Positions 1-9,463 of a DNA stretch of 64,000 nucleotides are shown here, piece by piece. Position numbers and translations under genes: made by a program. The stretch spans positions 2,794,264 through 2,858,263 of the forward strand of contig NZ_CP126970.1 of the NCBI RefSeq assembly GCF_030252185.1, read 5' to 3'. This DNA is from Corynebacterium suedekumii. GTDB lineage: Bacteria; Actinomycetota; Actinomycetes; Mycobacteriales; Mycobacteriaceae. The notes under the pieces were generated by a model. It had not been told where the DNA came from. It saw nothing but the letters and a program-made list of their open reading frames with translations, and ran no database searches. Positions within the stretch are counted from its first letter, which is position 1. Each line of letters begins with the position of its first letter.

Positions 1-679
1 GGGCGGTGAAGTCCGGGAAGAGTTTGTCCTGGTAGACCAGCTCCGCGTAGGCCGACTGCCAGATGAGGAAGTTGGAGGTGCGCTTCTCACCGGAGGGGCG
101 CAGGAACAGATCCACGTCCGGCATGTCCGGCTCGTCGAGCCACTGCGGGAAGGTCTTCTCGGTGATCTGCTCCGGGCGCAGCTCGCCGGCGGCGGCGAGG
201 CGGGCGATCTCACGGGCGGCGTCGACGATCTCGGCGCGGCCCCCGTAGTTGACGCACATGGCCAGCGTCAGTTTGTCGTTGTCCTTCGTCTGCTCCTCGG
301 CGACCTCGAACTCCCGGATGACCGAGCGCCACAGCCGGGGGCGGCGACCGACCCAGCGGACGCGCACGCCCTTGGCGTCGAGCTCGTCGCGCTGGCGGCG
401 CAGGACGTCGCGGTTGAAGCCCATGAGGAAGCGGACCTCCTCGGCGGAGCGGCGCCAGTTCTCCGTGGAGAAGGCGAAGGCGGAGAGATAGGGCACGCCC
501 ATGGCCAGGCAGGCGTCGACGACGTCCATGAGGACGGCCTCGCCGCGCTTGTGGCCCTCGGTGCGCTTGAGTCCCCGCTGCTGGGCCCACCGGCCGTTAC
601 CGTCCATCACCAGGGCGATGTGGCGGGGCAGGATCTCGGCGGGGATGGCGGGAGGAGTCAGGTCAGTCACTCGTCCCAT
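1..679 (-). CDS. uppS: Isoprenyl transferase (Z-polyprenyl diphosphate synthase), C-terminus cut by window edge
   Basis: This enzyme makes long-chain cis-polyprenyl diphosphate, the carrier lipid precursor for peptidoglycan and arabinogalactan synthesis, by adding isopentenyl units at the membrane. Translation from the ATG at 679 gives about 226 residues and runs off the left edge without a stop. The substrate-binding motif [12 protein letters not shown] lies near residues 25-36, FSTENW follows near residue 70, and the late RPSGEKR motif is present, so only the last few residues are missing. A GTG ten bases further in is an alternative start. The gene lies 15 bp downstream of recO and is probably cotranscribed with era and recO. 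The family call is secure. The chain length of the product (decaprenyl in mycolic-acid bacteria) is inferred from the family. Confidence 0.93.
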   Translation of the reverse strand, partial: MGRVTDLTPPAIPAEILPRHIALVMDGNGRWAQQRGLKRTEGHKRGEAVLMDVVDACLAMGVPYLSAFAFSTENWRRSAEEVRFLMGFNRDVLRRQRDELDAKGVRVRWVGRRPRLWRSVIREFEVAEEQTKDNDKLTLAMCVNYGGRAEIVDAAREIARLAAAGELRPEQITEKTFPQWLDEPDMPDVDLFLRPSGEKRTSNFLIWQSAYAELVYQDKLFPDFTA

Positions 680-694
680 TCTGCCACCCGGGGT

Positions 695-1444
695 CTAGAA
701 CTGGTCCATCACGGTCAGACTCGTCACCTTCTGCTCCAGGTGCCACTGGAGGTGGGCGCGGGTGAGGCGGTGGGCGACGGCGAGGAGGTGTCCACCGTCG
801 GGGGACGCGGCCGTCGATAAGACTGCGGGCCAGTGGGAATGGGCGAGCAGCCACATGAGATGCAACGCCTCCTCCGGCACCTCCGCGGAGCCCGAGGGGC
901 GGCAGTTGACGCAGGCGGCGCCGCCGACGGCCGGGTGGAACGCGTGGTGCGGGCCGGGCGCGCCGCACTGGGCGCAGTCGAACAGGCTGGGGGCCCAGCC
1001 GGCGTGGCCCATCGCCTGCAGCAGGAAGGAGTCGAGCACCAGGGTGGGGTGATCCGACTCCTGCATGCGGGCCAGGGTCTCGGTGAGGTGGTCGAACAGC
1101 CAGGGATCCTCATCGCCGTCCGTGGCGGCCAGGCGCTCGGCGCATTCCAGGGCGGCGCAGGCGGCGGTGTAGCGCTCGTAATCGTCGATGATGCCGGAGC
1201 CGTAGTAGGCCACCGTGTCCGCGCCCGTGATCGACTCGAGGTTGCGGCCCGGGTAGAGCTGGACGTCGATGTCCACGAAATGCTGCAGCCGGGACCCGAA
1301 ACGGGACTTCGACCGCCGCACCCCCTTGGCCACCCCGCGGCGCAGGCCGTGATTCCGGGTGAGCAGCACGATGATGCGGTCGGCCTCGCCGAAGTCGTAG
1401 GTGCGCACCACCAGGGCGCGGTCGCGGTAGGACTCCCTCCGCAT
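695..1444 (-). CDS. recO: DNA repair protein RecO
   Basis: RecO loads RecA on SSB-coated single-stranded DNA in the RecFOR recombination pathway. The 249-residue product has the N-terminal OB-fold region (starting RESYRDRALVVRTYDFGEADRI) and a zinc-binding knuckle with four cysteines at residues 157, 160, 178 and 181 (CAQC and CVNC), a typical bacterial RecO layout and length. The start is ATG at 1444. The gene sits between era and uppS with gaps of 9 and 15 bp, the usual actinobacterial order, so it is probably one transcript with both. Confidence 0.95.
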   Translation of the reverse strand: MRRESYRDRALVVRTYDFGEADRIIVLLTRNHGLRRGVAKGVRRSKSRFGSRLQHFVDIDVQLYPGRNLESITGADTVAYYGSGIIDDYERYTAACAALECAERLAATDGDEDPWLFDHLTETLARMQESDHPTLVLDSFLLQAMGHAGWAPSLFDCAQCGAPGPHHAFHPAVGGAACVNCRPSGSAEVPEEALHLMWLLAHSHWPAVLSTAASPDGGHLLAVAHRLTRAHLQWHLEQKVTSLTVMDQF

Positions 1445-1453
1445 CGGATGCCC

Positions 1454-2374
1454 CTAGAACCCGAGGCGGCCCAGGGACTTCGGGTCCGACTGCCAGTTCT
1501 TCAGCACCTTGATCCGCAGATCCAGGAACACGTTGTGGCCCAGGAGTCTGATGATCTCCTGGCGGGAATTGTGGATGATCCGACCCCAGCGGCGACCGTC
1601 CTTACCCTGGATGATCGCCTTCTGCCCCTCGCGCTCCAGGTAGAGGATCGCGTGGATGTTGAGCACGTCCGGGCGGTCCTCGTTCGGGAGCATCTCGTCG
1701 ATGCCCACGGCCACCGAGTGCGGCAGCTCGTCCTTCAGGCCCGACAGCGCGGCCTCCCGGATGAGCTCCGCGATCCGGGTCTCCGTGTCATCGTCGGTGA
1801 CATGGTCATCCGGGTACAGCTTCGGCCCCTCCGGCAGCAGACCCGCGATGACATCCGCCAGGACATCGACCTGCACCCCGTCCGTCGCGGAGACCGGCAC
1901 GACCTCCGAGTTGCCGCCCAACAGATCATGCAGCGCCACCAGCTGCGCGCCGACCTGATCCTTGGACACCTTGTCCAGCTTGGTCACGATGCCGATGATC
2001 GGCGTGTTCGGCGCCACCATCCGCACATTCTCCAGAATCCACCGGTCACCCGGGCCGATCTTCTCGTCCGCCGGGATGGTCAGACCGATGAGATCCACAT
2101 CCGCGTAGGTCTCCTTGACCATCTCATTGAGACGCTCACCCAGCAACGTCCGCGGCCGGTGCAGACCCGGCGTGTCCACCACGATGATCTGCGCATCCTC
2201 CCGGTGCACAATCCCGCGGATCGGATGACGCGTCGTCTCCGGCTGATTCGCCGTGATGGCGATCTTCTCCCCCACCAGGGCATTGGTGAGCGTCGACTTA
2301 CCCGTGTTCGGGCGGCCGACGAAGCTGACGAAGCCGGAGCGGAAACCCTCCGGGGTGCTGCTGAAAACGCTGAT
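1454..2374 (-). CDS. era: GTPase Era, apparent ATC start codon
   Basis: Era is a Ras-like GTPase with a C-terminal KH domain that binds 16S rRNA during 30S ribosome assembly. The frame contains the G1 P-loop GRPNTGKS, switch II DTPG, the G4 motif TKLD and a KH-domain C-terminus ending LGRLGF. A conventional start search would pick the GTG at 2275, but that start lies after the P-loop and cannot give a working GTPase. The frame stays open upstream to a stop at 2384-2386 and contains no ATG, GTG or TTG. A strong AGGAG at 2381-2385 sits six bases before an ATC at 2372-2374. Starting there gives 306 residues, normal for Era, with the P-loop at about residues 20-27. I infer an ATC start. A base error changing ATG to ATC is the other explanation. 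Confidence 0.85.
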   Translation of the reverse strand: MSVFSSTPEGFRSGFVSFVGRPNTGKSTLTNALVGEKIAITANQPETTRHPIRGIVHREDAQIIVVDTPGLHRPRTLLGERLNEMVKETYADVDLIGLTIPADEKIGPGDRWILENVRMVAPNTPIIGIVTKLDKVSKDQVGAQLVALHDLLGGNSEVVPVSATDGVQVDVLADVIAGLLPEGPKLYPDDHVTDDDTETRIAELIREAALSGLKDELPHSVAVGIDEMLPNEDRPDVLNIHAILYLEREGQKAIIQGKDGRRWGRIIHNSRQEIIRLLGHNVFLDLRIKVLKNWQSDPKSLGRLGF

Positions 2375-2380
2375 GTGAGA

Positions 2381-2385
2381 CTCCT
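2381..2385 (-). promoter_or_regulatory. Ribosome-binding site that fixes the era start
   Basis: AGGAG on the minus strand, followed by six bases and then ATC (2374-2372). The preceding in-frame stop TAG (2386-2384) overlaps it. It is the only good Shine-Dalgarno sequence upstream of the Era P-loop and decides the start in the absence of a standard initiation codon. Confidence 0.6.
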
Positions 2386-2443
2386 AGGTCCGGTTGTGTC
2401 CGGGCGATCCTGGTGACGGGCCCGGGGTTGGTTTACACCCTAC

Positions 2444-3637
2444 TCAGGCAGATCCGCATCGAGCACATCCTCGATCAGAATCGGCTACCTGGATCTTCTC
2501 CAGGGATACGTACCGCTGTCGTTGCGTAAAAGCAGAGCCCTTTCCGGTTCTGGAATTCGTCAGCGGAGCATTGAGGTTACGGGTTCTCCTGTCCCGAGGA
2601 GTGGTCAGCACGAAAACCTTGAAGCGCGCATTCTCAGAAGGTGCCGTGACTGACTCGGAACCCCCACCCGACACGTCGACGTTTCGTGTAGTCCACGGGA
2701 AATGTGCACCCGGCCCCAACGCCCATTCAATGAACCTGCCGATCTTCCCGTCGGTCCGGTCCTCCGACTGTTTCAGGCGGTCCGCATTTTCCTGATTCCA
2801 TGCGACGTCATCCCGAATCGCAATGATCTGCGGAAAAGGCTGATGAATCTTCCGGTCCTCGTAAAAGCCGAGGTACTCAACGTCCCGGAAAAATCTTCCT
2901 GGCTGACACACATAGAATGCAGCGCCCAACGAATCTTCCGCTGCAGTTGCCTGATAAATGTCCCAGGCAATCCGTGCTGCTACCACCACCGCGTTGTTGT
3001 CGAGGTCAGGTCTCTCGCTGGCGACATCGCGCCATTTGCTGTTCTGGGAGATCCACGCCTCTGCTTCGGGATCTATGGCAGCAGCCAGGCGGAGAATCCT
3101 GTGTACCTCCTCGGCGAGCGGGACGTTGGCCAGGGAATCGTGATGAGCGACGCGATTCCGCAGTTTGCGTATCGACTCGAGGCCGCTCACCACCTTTTGG
3201 CGCGTAGGGTAGTTCGCCTTGTCATAGCGGACGGCTTTATGGAGGCAGTGCTTCCAGAGTTCGCTGGCATCCGCCCCGAAAAAGCCCTTCCAAAAGCCGA
3301 AGGACAGTCCCGCAATGATCTGGTCGCGAGACAGCTTCTTTTCCCCATGAAGTCGCTCAACGACTGTGGTGATACTGTCGCGCCCCTTCTCTGAGAGAAC
3401 CCCCGGCTGCAGGAACCAAGGGATGCCACGTTCGTCTTCCCGATAGTATTCCCTGAGTAGTTCATCGATTCTGTGCCGAAGCAGCACCTCGAAGTGGCCG
3501 ATGACTGTCCACAGTTCAGCAGCCATTGAGTGGGACCACCGGTAACGCTCGAGCGCTACTGTGACATCACCGTCGTCCGGCATGAAAGTTTGCAAACGAC
3601 GTCGGGGAATCCACCCCGGAATATTGACCCCACCCAT
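2444..3637 (-). CDS. Abi-like protein (Abi_2/AbiD-F family), probable acquired gene
   Basis: The 397-residue product carries the hallmarks of the Abi_2 family of phage abortive-infection-like proteins: an N-terminal helical region (ALERYRWSHSMAAELW, then HFEVLLRHRIDELL) and the conserved RxxxxH-type motif in RKLRNRVAHHDSL. Members are HEPN-like, and many are thought to be toxins or RNases. The start is ATG at 3637, because the open frame further upstream runs antisense to pdxY and is not protein-like. No strong ribosome-binding site is visible. Base composition is clearly more AT-rich than the flanking genes and codon use is less GC-biased. The gene separates era from pdxY and the phoH-ybeY block, where these genes are normally contiguous. 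Horizontal gain as a defence gene is inferred and the molecular activity is unproven. Confidence 0.7.
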   Translation of the reverse strand: MGGVNIPGWIPRRRLQTFMPDDGDVTVALERYRWSHSMAAELWTVIGHFEVLLRHRIDELLREYYREDERGIPWFLQPGVLSEKGRDSITTVVERLHGEKKLSRDQIIAGLSFGFWKGFFGADASELWKHCLHKAVRYDKANYPTRQKVVSGLESIRKLRNRVAHHDSLANVPLAEEVHRILRLAAAIDPEAEAWISQNSKWRDVASERPDLDNNAVVVAARIAWDIYQATAAEDSLGAAFYVCQPGRFFRDVEYLGFYEDRKIHQPFPQIIAIRDDVAWNQENADRLKQSEDRTDGKIGRFIEWALGPGAHFPWTTRNVDVSGGGSESVTAPSENARFKVFVLTTPRDRRTRNLNAPLTNSRTGKGSAFTQRQRYVSLEKIQVADSDRGCARCGSA

Positions 3638-3711
3638 GCCTGCAGAGTACCATCGGTGTCGAACGCCCCCCGGAATTCCTCTCACCGATGCGCCGGGGGG
3701 CTCTTGCATGC

Positions 3712-4563
3712 CTACCGGACCTGCGTGACCTCGAACTGCATCCGCGGGTGGGCGTAGGCGTCCTGGGCGTCGATGAGCAGGAGCTCGCGGGAGTCGGCCT
3801 GGTAGGTCTTCTCCACGAGGTCGAACACGGAGGAGGCGGTACGGGCCAGGGCGTCGGCGGCGTCGCCGGTGGACACGTAGTGGCCGGTGAACAGGGCGGC
3901 GGTGACGTCGCCGGAGCCGTTGCGCTTGAACGGCAGGTAGGGGGTCTGCACGATCCAGGCACCCTGGTCGTTGACGGCGAGCATCTCGATGGTGCCTTCG
4001 GGGCGGTCGGGTCGTTCGACGGAGGTGACCAGGACGGTGTTCGGGCCCATCTCGCGGGCGGCGTCGACGGCGGCGAGGGTGGACTCGAGGTCGCCGGCCT
4101 CGCGTCCGGTGAGGTAGCCCAGCTCGAACTGGTTGGGGGTGATGATGTCGGCGACGGGGACGACGCGGTCGCGCAGCAGCGGTGGGATGAGGTCGGAGAC
4201 GTGGCAGCCGGACTTGGCGTTGCCCATCACCGGGTCGCAGGCGTAGAGCGCGTCCGGGTTCGCGGCCTTGACCCTGGCGACGGCGTCGATGATGACGTCG
4301 GCGATGTCGGAGCCGCCCTGGTAGCCGGAGAGGACGGCGTCGCAACGCTCGAAGACGCCACGGTCCTCGATGCCGGCGATGACCTCCGCGACATCGGACG
4401 CCGGGATCATCGGCCCACGCCACGCGCCGTAACCGGTGTGATTGGAGTAGTTGACCGTGGACACCGGCCACACCTCATGGCCGAGGCGCTGCAGGGGGAA
4501 GACGGCCGCGGAGTTACCGACGTGACCGTACGCGACGTGGGACTGAATGGAGAGAATGTTCAC
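3712..4563 (-). CDS. pdxY: Pyridoxal kinase PdxY
   Basis: This enzyme phosphorylates pyridoxal to pyridoxal 5'-phosphate in the vitamin B6 salvage pathway. The 283-residue protein begins with the diagnostic MNILSIQSHVAYGHVGNSAA, has the NYSNHTGYG and GYQGG substrate-site stretches, the CDPVMG motif, the TPNQFELGYLTG loop and the ribokinase-fold catalytic RNGSGDVTAALF with the base Asp. Length is normal for PdxY. It lies 47 bp downstream of the CBS/CorC gene. PdxY and PdxK are close relatives, but the motif set fits PdxY better. Confidence 0.92.
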   Translation of the reverse strand: MNILSIQSHVAYGHVGNSAAVFPLQRLGHEVWPVSTVNYSNHTGYGAWRGPMIPASDVAEVIAGIEDRGVFERCDAVLSGYQGGSDIADVIIDAVARVKAANPDALYACDPVMGNAKSGCHVSDLIPPLLRDRVVPVADIITPNQFELGYLTGREAGDLESTLAAVDAAREMGPNTVLVTSVERPDRPEGTIEMLAVNDQGAWIVQTPYLPFKRNGSGDVTAALFTGHYVSTGDAADALARTASSVFDLVEKTYQADSRELLLIDAQDAYAHPRMQFEVTQVR

Positions 4564-4609
4564 GCGGTCAATACTGCCCCTGCTGTCAAGGGGCGGTCAC
4601 ATCAGGGTG

Positions 4610-5950
4610 TCAATTAGTTTCATCGGGTTCGCGGGCGTCGTCCCCCGCGGACGCCAGCACCTCCACGACGACGGAGCCGACGCGGACGCGGCCCCGGCGG
4701 TCGCGGCCACCTTCGGCGGTCAGGCGCAGGCCGCAGGTCTCGACGACGGAGTCGGGCAGGGGGACGCGGCCGAGTTCGTAGGCGAGGAGGCCGGCGACGG
4801 TGTCCACCTGTTCGGCGACCTCTTCGGGGAAGTCGATGTCGATGTCCAGGTCGTCGTGGACGGTCTCGGTGAGGTCCTCGAGGGTGAGGCGGGAGAGGGT
4901 GCGGTAGGAGCGGGCGTCGATACGCTCGATGGGGGCGACTTCGCGGGTGTCGTATTCGTCGGCGATCTCGCCGACGATCTCCTCGAGGATGTCCTCGAGG
5001 GTGATCAGGCCGGCGATGCCGCCGTACTCGTCGACGAGCATGGACATGTGGATGTGGTCGCGCTGCATCTCGTGGAGCAGTTCGTCGAGGTTCTTGGAGT
5101 CGGGGACGAAGGTGGCCGGGCGCATGACGTCGGCGACGCTGACCGAGGCGCCGCCGTCGGTGAGGTGGTACGTGGTGCGCACGAGGTCCTTGAGGTAGAC
5201 GATGCCGACGATGTCGTCGATGTTCTCCCCGATCACCGGGATGCGCGAGTAACCGGAGCGCACGCACAACGTGGTGGCCTGGCCGGCGTGCTTGAACTGC
5301 TCGATCCACACCATCTCCGGCCGCGGCGCCATCACCTGCCGCGCGGTGGTGGAGGCGAGGTCGAACACGGACTGGATCATCCGGCGTTCCGCGACCTCCA
5401 CGATGCCGTGCTCCTGCGCGATGTCCACCATCTCGCGCAGCTCCACCTCGGTGGCGTAGGGACCGTCGCGGAAACCGTTGCCGGGGGCGATGAGGTTGCC
5501 CAGCCAGATGAGCAGCCGCGCGACGGGTCCGAGGACGTACGCCACGGCCTGCAGCACCATCGCCGAGCGCAGCGACACCGAATAGGGGTTCTTCCGGCCC
5601 ATCGTCCGGCCGAAGACGCCGACGACGGCGTAGCTGACCAGCGCGACGAACACGATGGCGATGGTGATCGCCCACGCGTCCGACTCGAAGTACTCCCGCG
5701 CCAGGATCGCGGCGAACACCGCCGCGGTGGCGTCGAGCAGGGTCTGCAGGAGGATGAGCAGGTTGATGTGGTCAGCGCGCCGGTCGAGCACGCGCAGCAG
5801 CGGCCGGGAGCCGCCGACCTCGTCCTTGACCATGCCCTCCACGCGGGCCCGCGAGATGGAGCTGACCGCCGATTCGACGGTCCCCAACAGGCCGGACAGC
5901 GCCAGCGCGATGACGGTGACGGTGCCCAGCCAGGCAATGTCGAGGTCCAT
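4610..5950 (-). CDS. CNNM/CBS/CorC-HlyC domain membrane protein (hemolysin family)
   Basis: This 446-residue protein belongs to the CorC/TlyC-like UPF0053 family, associated with magnesium/cobalt homeostasis. Seen in order: an N-terminal CNNM-type membrane domain with about four hydrophobic segments in residues 1-190, two CBS domains (around residues 210-330, including SRIPVIGENIDDIVGIVYLKDL and HMSMLVDEYGGIAGLITLEDI), and a C-terminal CorC_HlyC transporter-associated domain. The start ATG abuts the ybeY stop with no gap, so the two are translationally coupled. The haemolysin label is historical, and transport or regulation of divalent cations is the likely role. Confidence 0.9.
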   Translation of the reverse strand: MDLDIAWLGTVTVIALALSGLLGTVESAVSSISRARVEGMVKDEVGGSRPLLRVLDRRADHINLLILLQTLLDATAAVFAAILAREYFESDAWAITIAIVFVALVSYAVVGVFGRTMGRKNPYSVSLRSAMVLQAVAYVLGPVARLLIWLGNLIAPGNGFRDGPYATEVELREMVDIAQEHGIVEVAERRMIQSVFDLASTTARQVMAPRPEMVWIEQFKHAGQATTLCVRSGYSRIPVIGENIDDIVGIVYLKDLVRTTYHLTDGGASVSVADVMRPATFVPDSKNLDELLHEMQRDHIHMSMLVDEYGGIAGLITLEDILEEIVGEIADEYDTREVAPIERIDARSYRTLSRLTLEDLTETVHDDLDIDIDFPEEVAEQVDTVAGLLAYELGRVPLPDSVVETCGLRLTAEGGRDRRGRVRVGSVVVEVLASAGDDAREPDETN

Positions 5951-6595
5951 CTAGCCTTCTTCAGGTTCTGCTTCTCGACGCCGCGGCTCCCCCACCGCGG
6001 GAATCCCACCGCCGGCCCCACCGCCGGGCACGATCTCGTCGAGGGCGACCCGGTCCGCCGCCGACGGGAACGCCTGCGCCCCGGTCGGCTTGGGCTGGTA
6101 GGTCACACCCCGACGGGTGACGTCGTCGTACCAGTCGGCGAGCAGCTCGTTCTGCAGGCCGAACATCTCGCGCTCCTCGGGCGGGGTGCCGTGGTCGTAG
6201 CCGAGCAGGTGGAGGCAGCCGTGGACGGTGAGCAGGGCCAGTTCGTGGTCGAGGCCGTGGCCCGCGGCGGCCGCCTGCTTGGCGGCGAACTCGGGGCACA
6301 GGACGATGTCGCCGAGCATGGCCGGGCCGGGGACCGCGCCGTCGGGGCGGCCGCCGGTGACGGTGCCGCCGCCGGGGGTGAGCTCGTCCATGGGGAAGGT
6401 CATGACGTCGGTCGGGCCCTCCAGGTCGAGCCATCGCACGTGGAGGTCGGTGATGGTGGCCAGGTCGACGATGTGGATGGAGGCCTCGGCATCCGGGTGG
6501 ATGTCCATCTCACCGAGGGCGAAGGAGGCGACGTCGATGAGCATCTCCTCGTTGACGCCCTCGTGGCCGGACTCGTTGAAGACCTCGATGCTCAT
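5951..6595 (-). CDS. ybeY: Endoribonuclease YbeY (16S rRNA maturation)
   Basis: YbeY is a metal-dependent RNase needed for 16S rRNA 3'-end maturation and ribosome quality control. The 214-residue protein has the zinc-binding signature [11 protein letters not shown] at residues 125-135. The ATG at 6595 overlaps the phoH stop by 4 bp. The C-terminus extends about 60 residues past the zinc motif and ends in a Gly/Pro/Glu-rich tail, longer than in E. coli YbeY. The phoH-ybeY-CBS order is a conserved ribosome/RNA-processing neighbourhood. Confidence 0.94.
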   Translation of the reverse strand: MSIEVFNESGHEGVNEEMLIDVASFALGEMDIHPDAEASIHIVDLATITDLHVRWLDLEGPTDVMTFPMDELTPGGGTVTGGRPDGAVPGPAMLGDIVLCPEFAAKQAAAAGHGLDHELALLTVHGCLHLLGYDHGTPPEEREMFGLQNELLADWYDDVTRRGVTYQPKPTGAQAFPSAADRVALDEIVPGGGAGGGIPAVGEPRRREAEPEEG

Positions 6596-7560
6596 GACTG
6601 GTGCTTCTCCTCGTAGGTGTCGTACGCGTCGACGATGCGGCCGACCAGGGCGTGGCGGACCACGTCCTGGCTGGTGAGCTCGGAAAAGTGGATGTCCTCC
6701 ACGCCGCGGAGGATGTGGCGGACCAGGCGCAGGCCGGACTTCTGGCCGCTGGGCAGGTCGACCTGGGTGATGTCGCCGGTGACCACCATGCGGGAGCCGA
6801 AGCCGAGGCGGGTGAGGAACATCTTCATCTGCGCCGGGGTGGTGTTCTGCGCCTCGTCGAGGATGACGAACGCGTCGTTGAGCGTCCGGCCACGCATGTA
6901 CGCCAGGGGCGCGACCTCGATGACGCCGGCCTCCATGAGCTTGGGGATCATCTCCGGGTCGAGCATGTCCCGCAGCGCGTCATAGAGCGGGCGCAGGTAC
7001 GGGTCGATCTTGTCGTTGAGGGTGCCGGGCAGAAAACCGAGCTTCTCGCCGGCCTCCACCGCGGGGCGCGTGAGGATGATGCGGCTGACCTGCTTGGCCT
7101 GCAGCGCCTGCACCGCCTTCGCCACCGCCAGGTAGGTCTTGCCGGAGCCGGCGGGGCCGAGGCCGAAGACGACAGTGTTCTCGTCGATCGCGTCGACGTA
7201 GGTCTTCTGCCCCAGCGTCTTCGGCCGAATGGTCTTCCCGCGCCGGCTGACGATGTCGCTGGCCAGCACCTCGGACACCGACTGCGGCGCCTCCACCGTC
7301 ACGATCGACACCGCGTGCTTGACCGAGTCCGGCGCGATGACGTGCCCGCGACGGGCGATCGACTCGAGCTCCTCGAGGACCTTGACGGCGCGCGCGACCT
7401 CGTGCCCCGGGCCCGTGACGCGCACGAGATGCCCGCGGGCGAACAGGTCCGCGTCGATGAGATTGTTGAGCACCCGCAGGTTCTCCTCGTTGATGCCCAG
7501 CACCGCCTGCGCGTAGGCGGTGTCGAGCTCAACCGTGTTCGTGATCACCTGTGTGGCCAT
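6592..7560 (-). CDS. phoH: PhoH-like ATPase
   Basis: A cytoplasmic P-loop ATPase of the PhoH/PhoL family, proposed to act in RNA metabolism together with YbeY. The 322-residue protein has Walker A GPAGSGKT at residues 135-142 and Walker [10 protein letters not shown] further on, preceded by a KH-like N-terminal region. The start is ATG at 7560, 10 bp after the rsmE stop. The stop overlaps the ybeY start, which supports cotranslation. The substrate of the family is still unsettled. Confidence 0.93.
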   Translation of the reverse strand: MATQVITNTVELDTAYAQAVLGINEENLRVLNNLIDADLFARGHLVRVTGPGHEVARAVKVLEELESIARRGHVIAPDSVKHAVSIVTVEAPQSVSEVLASDIVSRRGKTIRPKTLGQKTYVDAIDENTVVFGLGPAGSGKTYLAVAKAVQALQAKQVSRIILTRPAVEAGEKLGFLPGTLNDKIDPYLRPLYDALRDMLDPEMIPKLMEAGVIEVAPLAYMRGRTLNDAFVILDEAQNTTPAQMKMFLTRLGFGSRMVVTGDITQVDLPSGQKSGLRLVRHILRGVEDIHFSELTSQDVVRHALVGRIVDAYDTYEEKHQS

Positions 7561-7570
7561 GGGAAAAACC

Positions 7571-8293
7571 CTACCAGCGCGAGGTCAGGGCCCCGATGGC
7601 GGACAGCGCCACCATCGCGGCACTCGCCGTGCGCAGCACCTCGGGCCCCAGCTTCACGGCCCGGGCACCGGCCGCGGTCAGCTGCGCGAGCTCCTCCTCA
7701 CCGATCCCACCCTCGGGGCCGACGATGAGCACGATCTCCGCAGCGCTGAGATCGACGTCCCGGATCGGGGTCGCCGCCTCCTCGTGCAGCACGTACGCGG
7801 TCTTCCCCGCGATGAACTCGGCGAGCCCGCGGGTGTCCACCGGCTCGTGGACCTCGGGGATCCGGGTGCGCCGCGACTGCTTCGCCGCCGCCAGCGCCGC
7901 CGCCTCCCACTTCGCCCGGCCCTTCTCCACCTTCGCGCCGGTCCACCTGGCCACGCACCGCTGCGCCTGCCACGGGACGATCGCGTCCGCCCCGGCCTGC
8001 GTCGCCAGGTCCACCGCCAGCTCCGAGCGCTCCGCCTTGGGCAGGGCCTGCACCACCGTCACCGTCGGTTCCGGCCGCTTGGCGACGCCCCGCTCCCCCA
8101 CCGCAGCCGTCACCTCATCCTTGCCGCGGGTGGCGGTGATGGTTGCGGTGGCGAAGGCACCGCGGCCGTCAATAAGCATGATCTGCTCGCCGGGCTGCAG
8201 ACGCTTGACGGTGACCGCGTGCCGGCCCTCCGGGCCGTCGAGCTCGACCACGTCGTCGAAGGGGCCGGGGTGGACGAAGACCGGCAGGCTCAT
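7571..8293 (-). CDS. rsmE: 16S rRNA (uracil-1498-N3)-methyltransferase RsmE
   Basis: RsmE methylates N3 of U1498 in 16S rRNA using S-adenosylmethionine. The 240-residue product shows the N-terminal PUA-like region ([19 protein letters not shown]) and the SPOUT-knot motifs near the C-terminus, [13 protein letters not shown] and the [16 protein letters not shown] stretch. The ATG at 8293 overlaps the dnaJ stop (ATGA arrangement), placing it in the hrcA-dnaJ-rsmE operon, a very common arrangement. Confidence 0.95.
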   Translation of the reverse strand: MSLPVFVHPGPFDDVVELDGPEGRHAVTVKRLQPGEQIMLIDGRGAFATATITATRGKDEVTAAVGERGVAKRPEPTVTVVQALPKAERSELAVDLATQAGADAIVPWQAQRCVARWTGAKVEKGRAKWEAAALAAAKQSRRTRIPEVHEPVDTRGLAEFIAGKTAYVLHEEAATPIRDVDLSAAEIVLIVGPEGGIGEEELAQLTAAGARAVKLGPEVLRTASAAMVALSAIGALTSRW

Positions 8294-9420
8294 CGGCGGA
8301 ACTTGCCCCGCAGGCGGGAGAAGAAGTTCCCGTCCTCATCCTCGCGGTTGATGTGCGCGGACTCGTGGCGGTGATCCCGGATCTGCTCGAGCAGCTTCCG
8401 GGTCTTGTCGTCCAGCTCGGTGGGGACGACGACGTCGACGTGGGCGATGAGGTCACCCCGACCCTCCGCCCGCAGCCGCGGCATACCCTCGCCGCCCAGG
8501 CGGATCTGCTCCGCCGGCTGCGTCCCCGCCGGCACGTCGATGGTCAGCTCCTCGCCCGCCAGATCCTCCAGGACGAAGGAGGTGCCCAGGGCCGCGTCGA
8601 TCGCCGGGACCGACACCGTCATGTGCAGACTGTCGCCCTCGCGATGGAACACCGGGTGCGGACGCGTCGCGATCTCCACGTAGAGATCACCCGCCGGACC
8701 ACCACCGTGGCCCACCTCACCCTGACCCGCCATCCGGATCCGCATGCCGTTGGCGATACCCGCCGGCACCGTCACCACCAGATCACGACGCTTCTTCATC
8801 CGGCCGTCACCCCCACAACGGCTGCACGGATCCGGGATGACCTCACCGAACCCCTGACACTTCGGGCACGCCTGCGTGGTCATGATGTTGCCCAAAAACG
8901 ACCGCTGCACCTGCTGGATCTCACCCGCGCCATGGCAGTTGTCACAGGTCACCGGCTTGCCCTTCGACTCCGACCCCGTGCCCTCACAGTGGTCACACAC
9001 CACCGCGGTGTCCACCGTGATGTCCTTCTTCACACCCTTGAAGGCCTCCTCCAGGGTGATCGCCGTGCGCAGCAGCGCATCATTACCCGGCTGGACACGG
9101 CTGCGCGGACCCCGACTGCCGCCGGCGCCGCCACCGAAGAACGCCTCGAAGATGTCCCCGAAACCACCACCGCCGAAGCCGCCACCGGGCATCCCGCCGG
9201 CCTGCTCCATCGGATCCCCACCCATGTCCACGACCCGACGCTTGTCCGGATCAGTGAGCACCTCATGCGCCACCGACGCCTCACGGAACTTCTCCGCCGC
9301 CTCCTCGGACGGGTTCACGTCCGGGTGGTACTTGCGCGCCAGCTTGCGGTAGGCCTTCTTGATCTCCGCATCAGAGGCGGACTTCTCCACGCCCAGAATT
9401 CCGTAATAGTCACGAGCCAC
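8290..9420 (-). CDS. dnaJ: Chaperone DnaJ
   Basis: DnaJ is the Hsp40 co-chaperone that stimulates the DnaK ATPase and delivers unfolded substrates. The 376-residue product has, in order, a J domain with HPD at about residues 32-34, a Gly/Phe-rich stretch around residues 70-100, four CxxCxGxG-type zinc repeats ([32 protein letters not shown]) and the substrate-binding C-terminal domain. Translation starts at GTG 9420. It follows hrcA by 43 bp, so it resembles the hrcA-linked DnaJ2 of actinobacteria rather than the DnaJ encoded with dnaK. Confidence 0.95.
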   Translation of the reverse strand: MARDYYGILGVEKSASDAEIKKAYRKLARKYHPDVNPSEEAAEKFREASVAHEVLTDPDKRRVVDMGGDPMEQAGGMPGGGFGGGGFGDIFEAFFGGGAGGSRGPRSRVQPGNDALLRTAITLEEAFKGVKKDITVDTAVVCDHCEGTGSESKGKPVTCDNCHGAGEIQQVQRSFLGNIMTTQACPKCQGFGEVIPDPCSRCGGDGRMKKRRDLVVTVPAGIANGMRIRMAGQGEVGHGGGPAGDLYVEIATRPHPVFHREGDSLHMTVSVPAIDAALGTSFVLEDLAGEELTIDVPAGTQPAEQIRLGGEGMPRLRAEGRGDLIAHVDVVVPTELDDKTRKLLEQIRDHRHESAHINREDEDGNFFSRLRGKFRR

Positions 9421-9463
9421 GGTTGATTGAACTTCCTATCTTGTTTCAGAGCTATTCGGGTGA

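Noticed and set aside
2444..4471. A 675-codon reading joining the Abi-like gene to an N-terminal extension
   Set aside because: The first 278 codons overlap pdxY in another frame and are Arg-rich noise. The Abi-like protein starts at 3637.
4547..6616. A 689-codon open frame on the plus strand
   Set aside because: Antisense shadow of the CBS/CorC and ybeY genes, with repetitive Asp/Gly/Val/His composition and no start signal.
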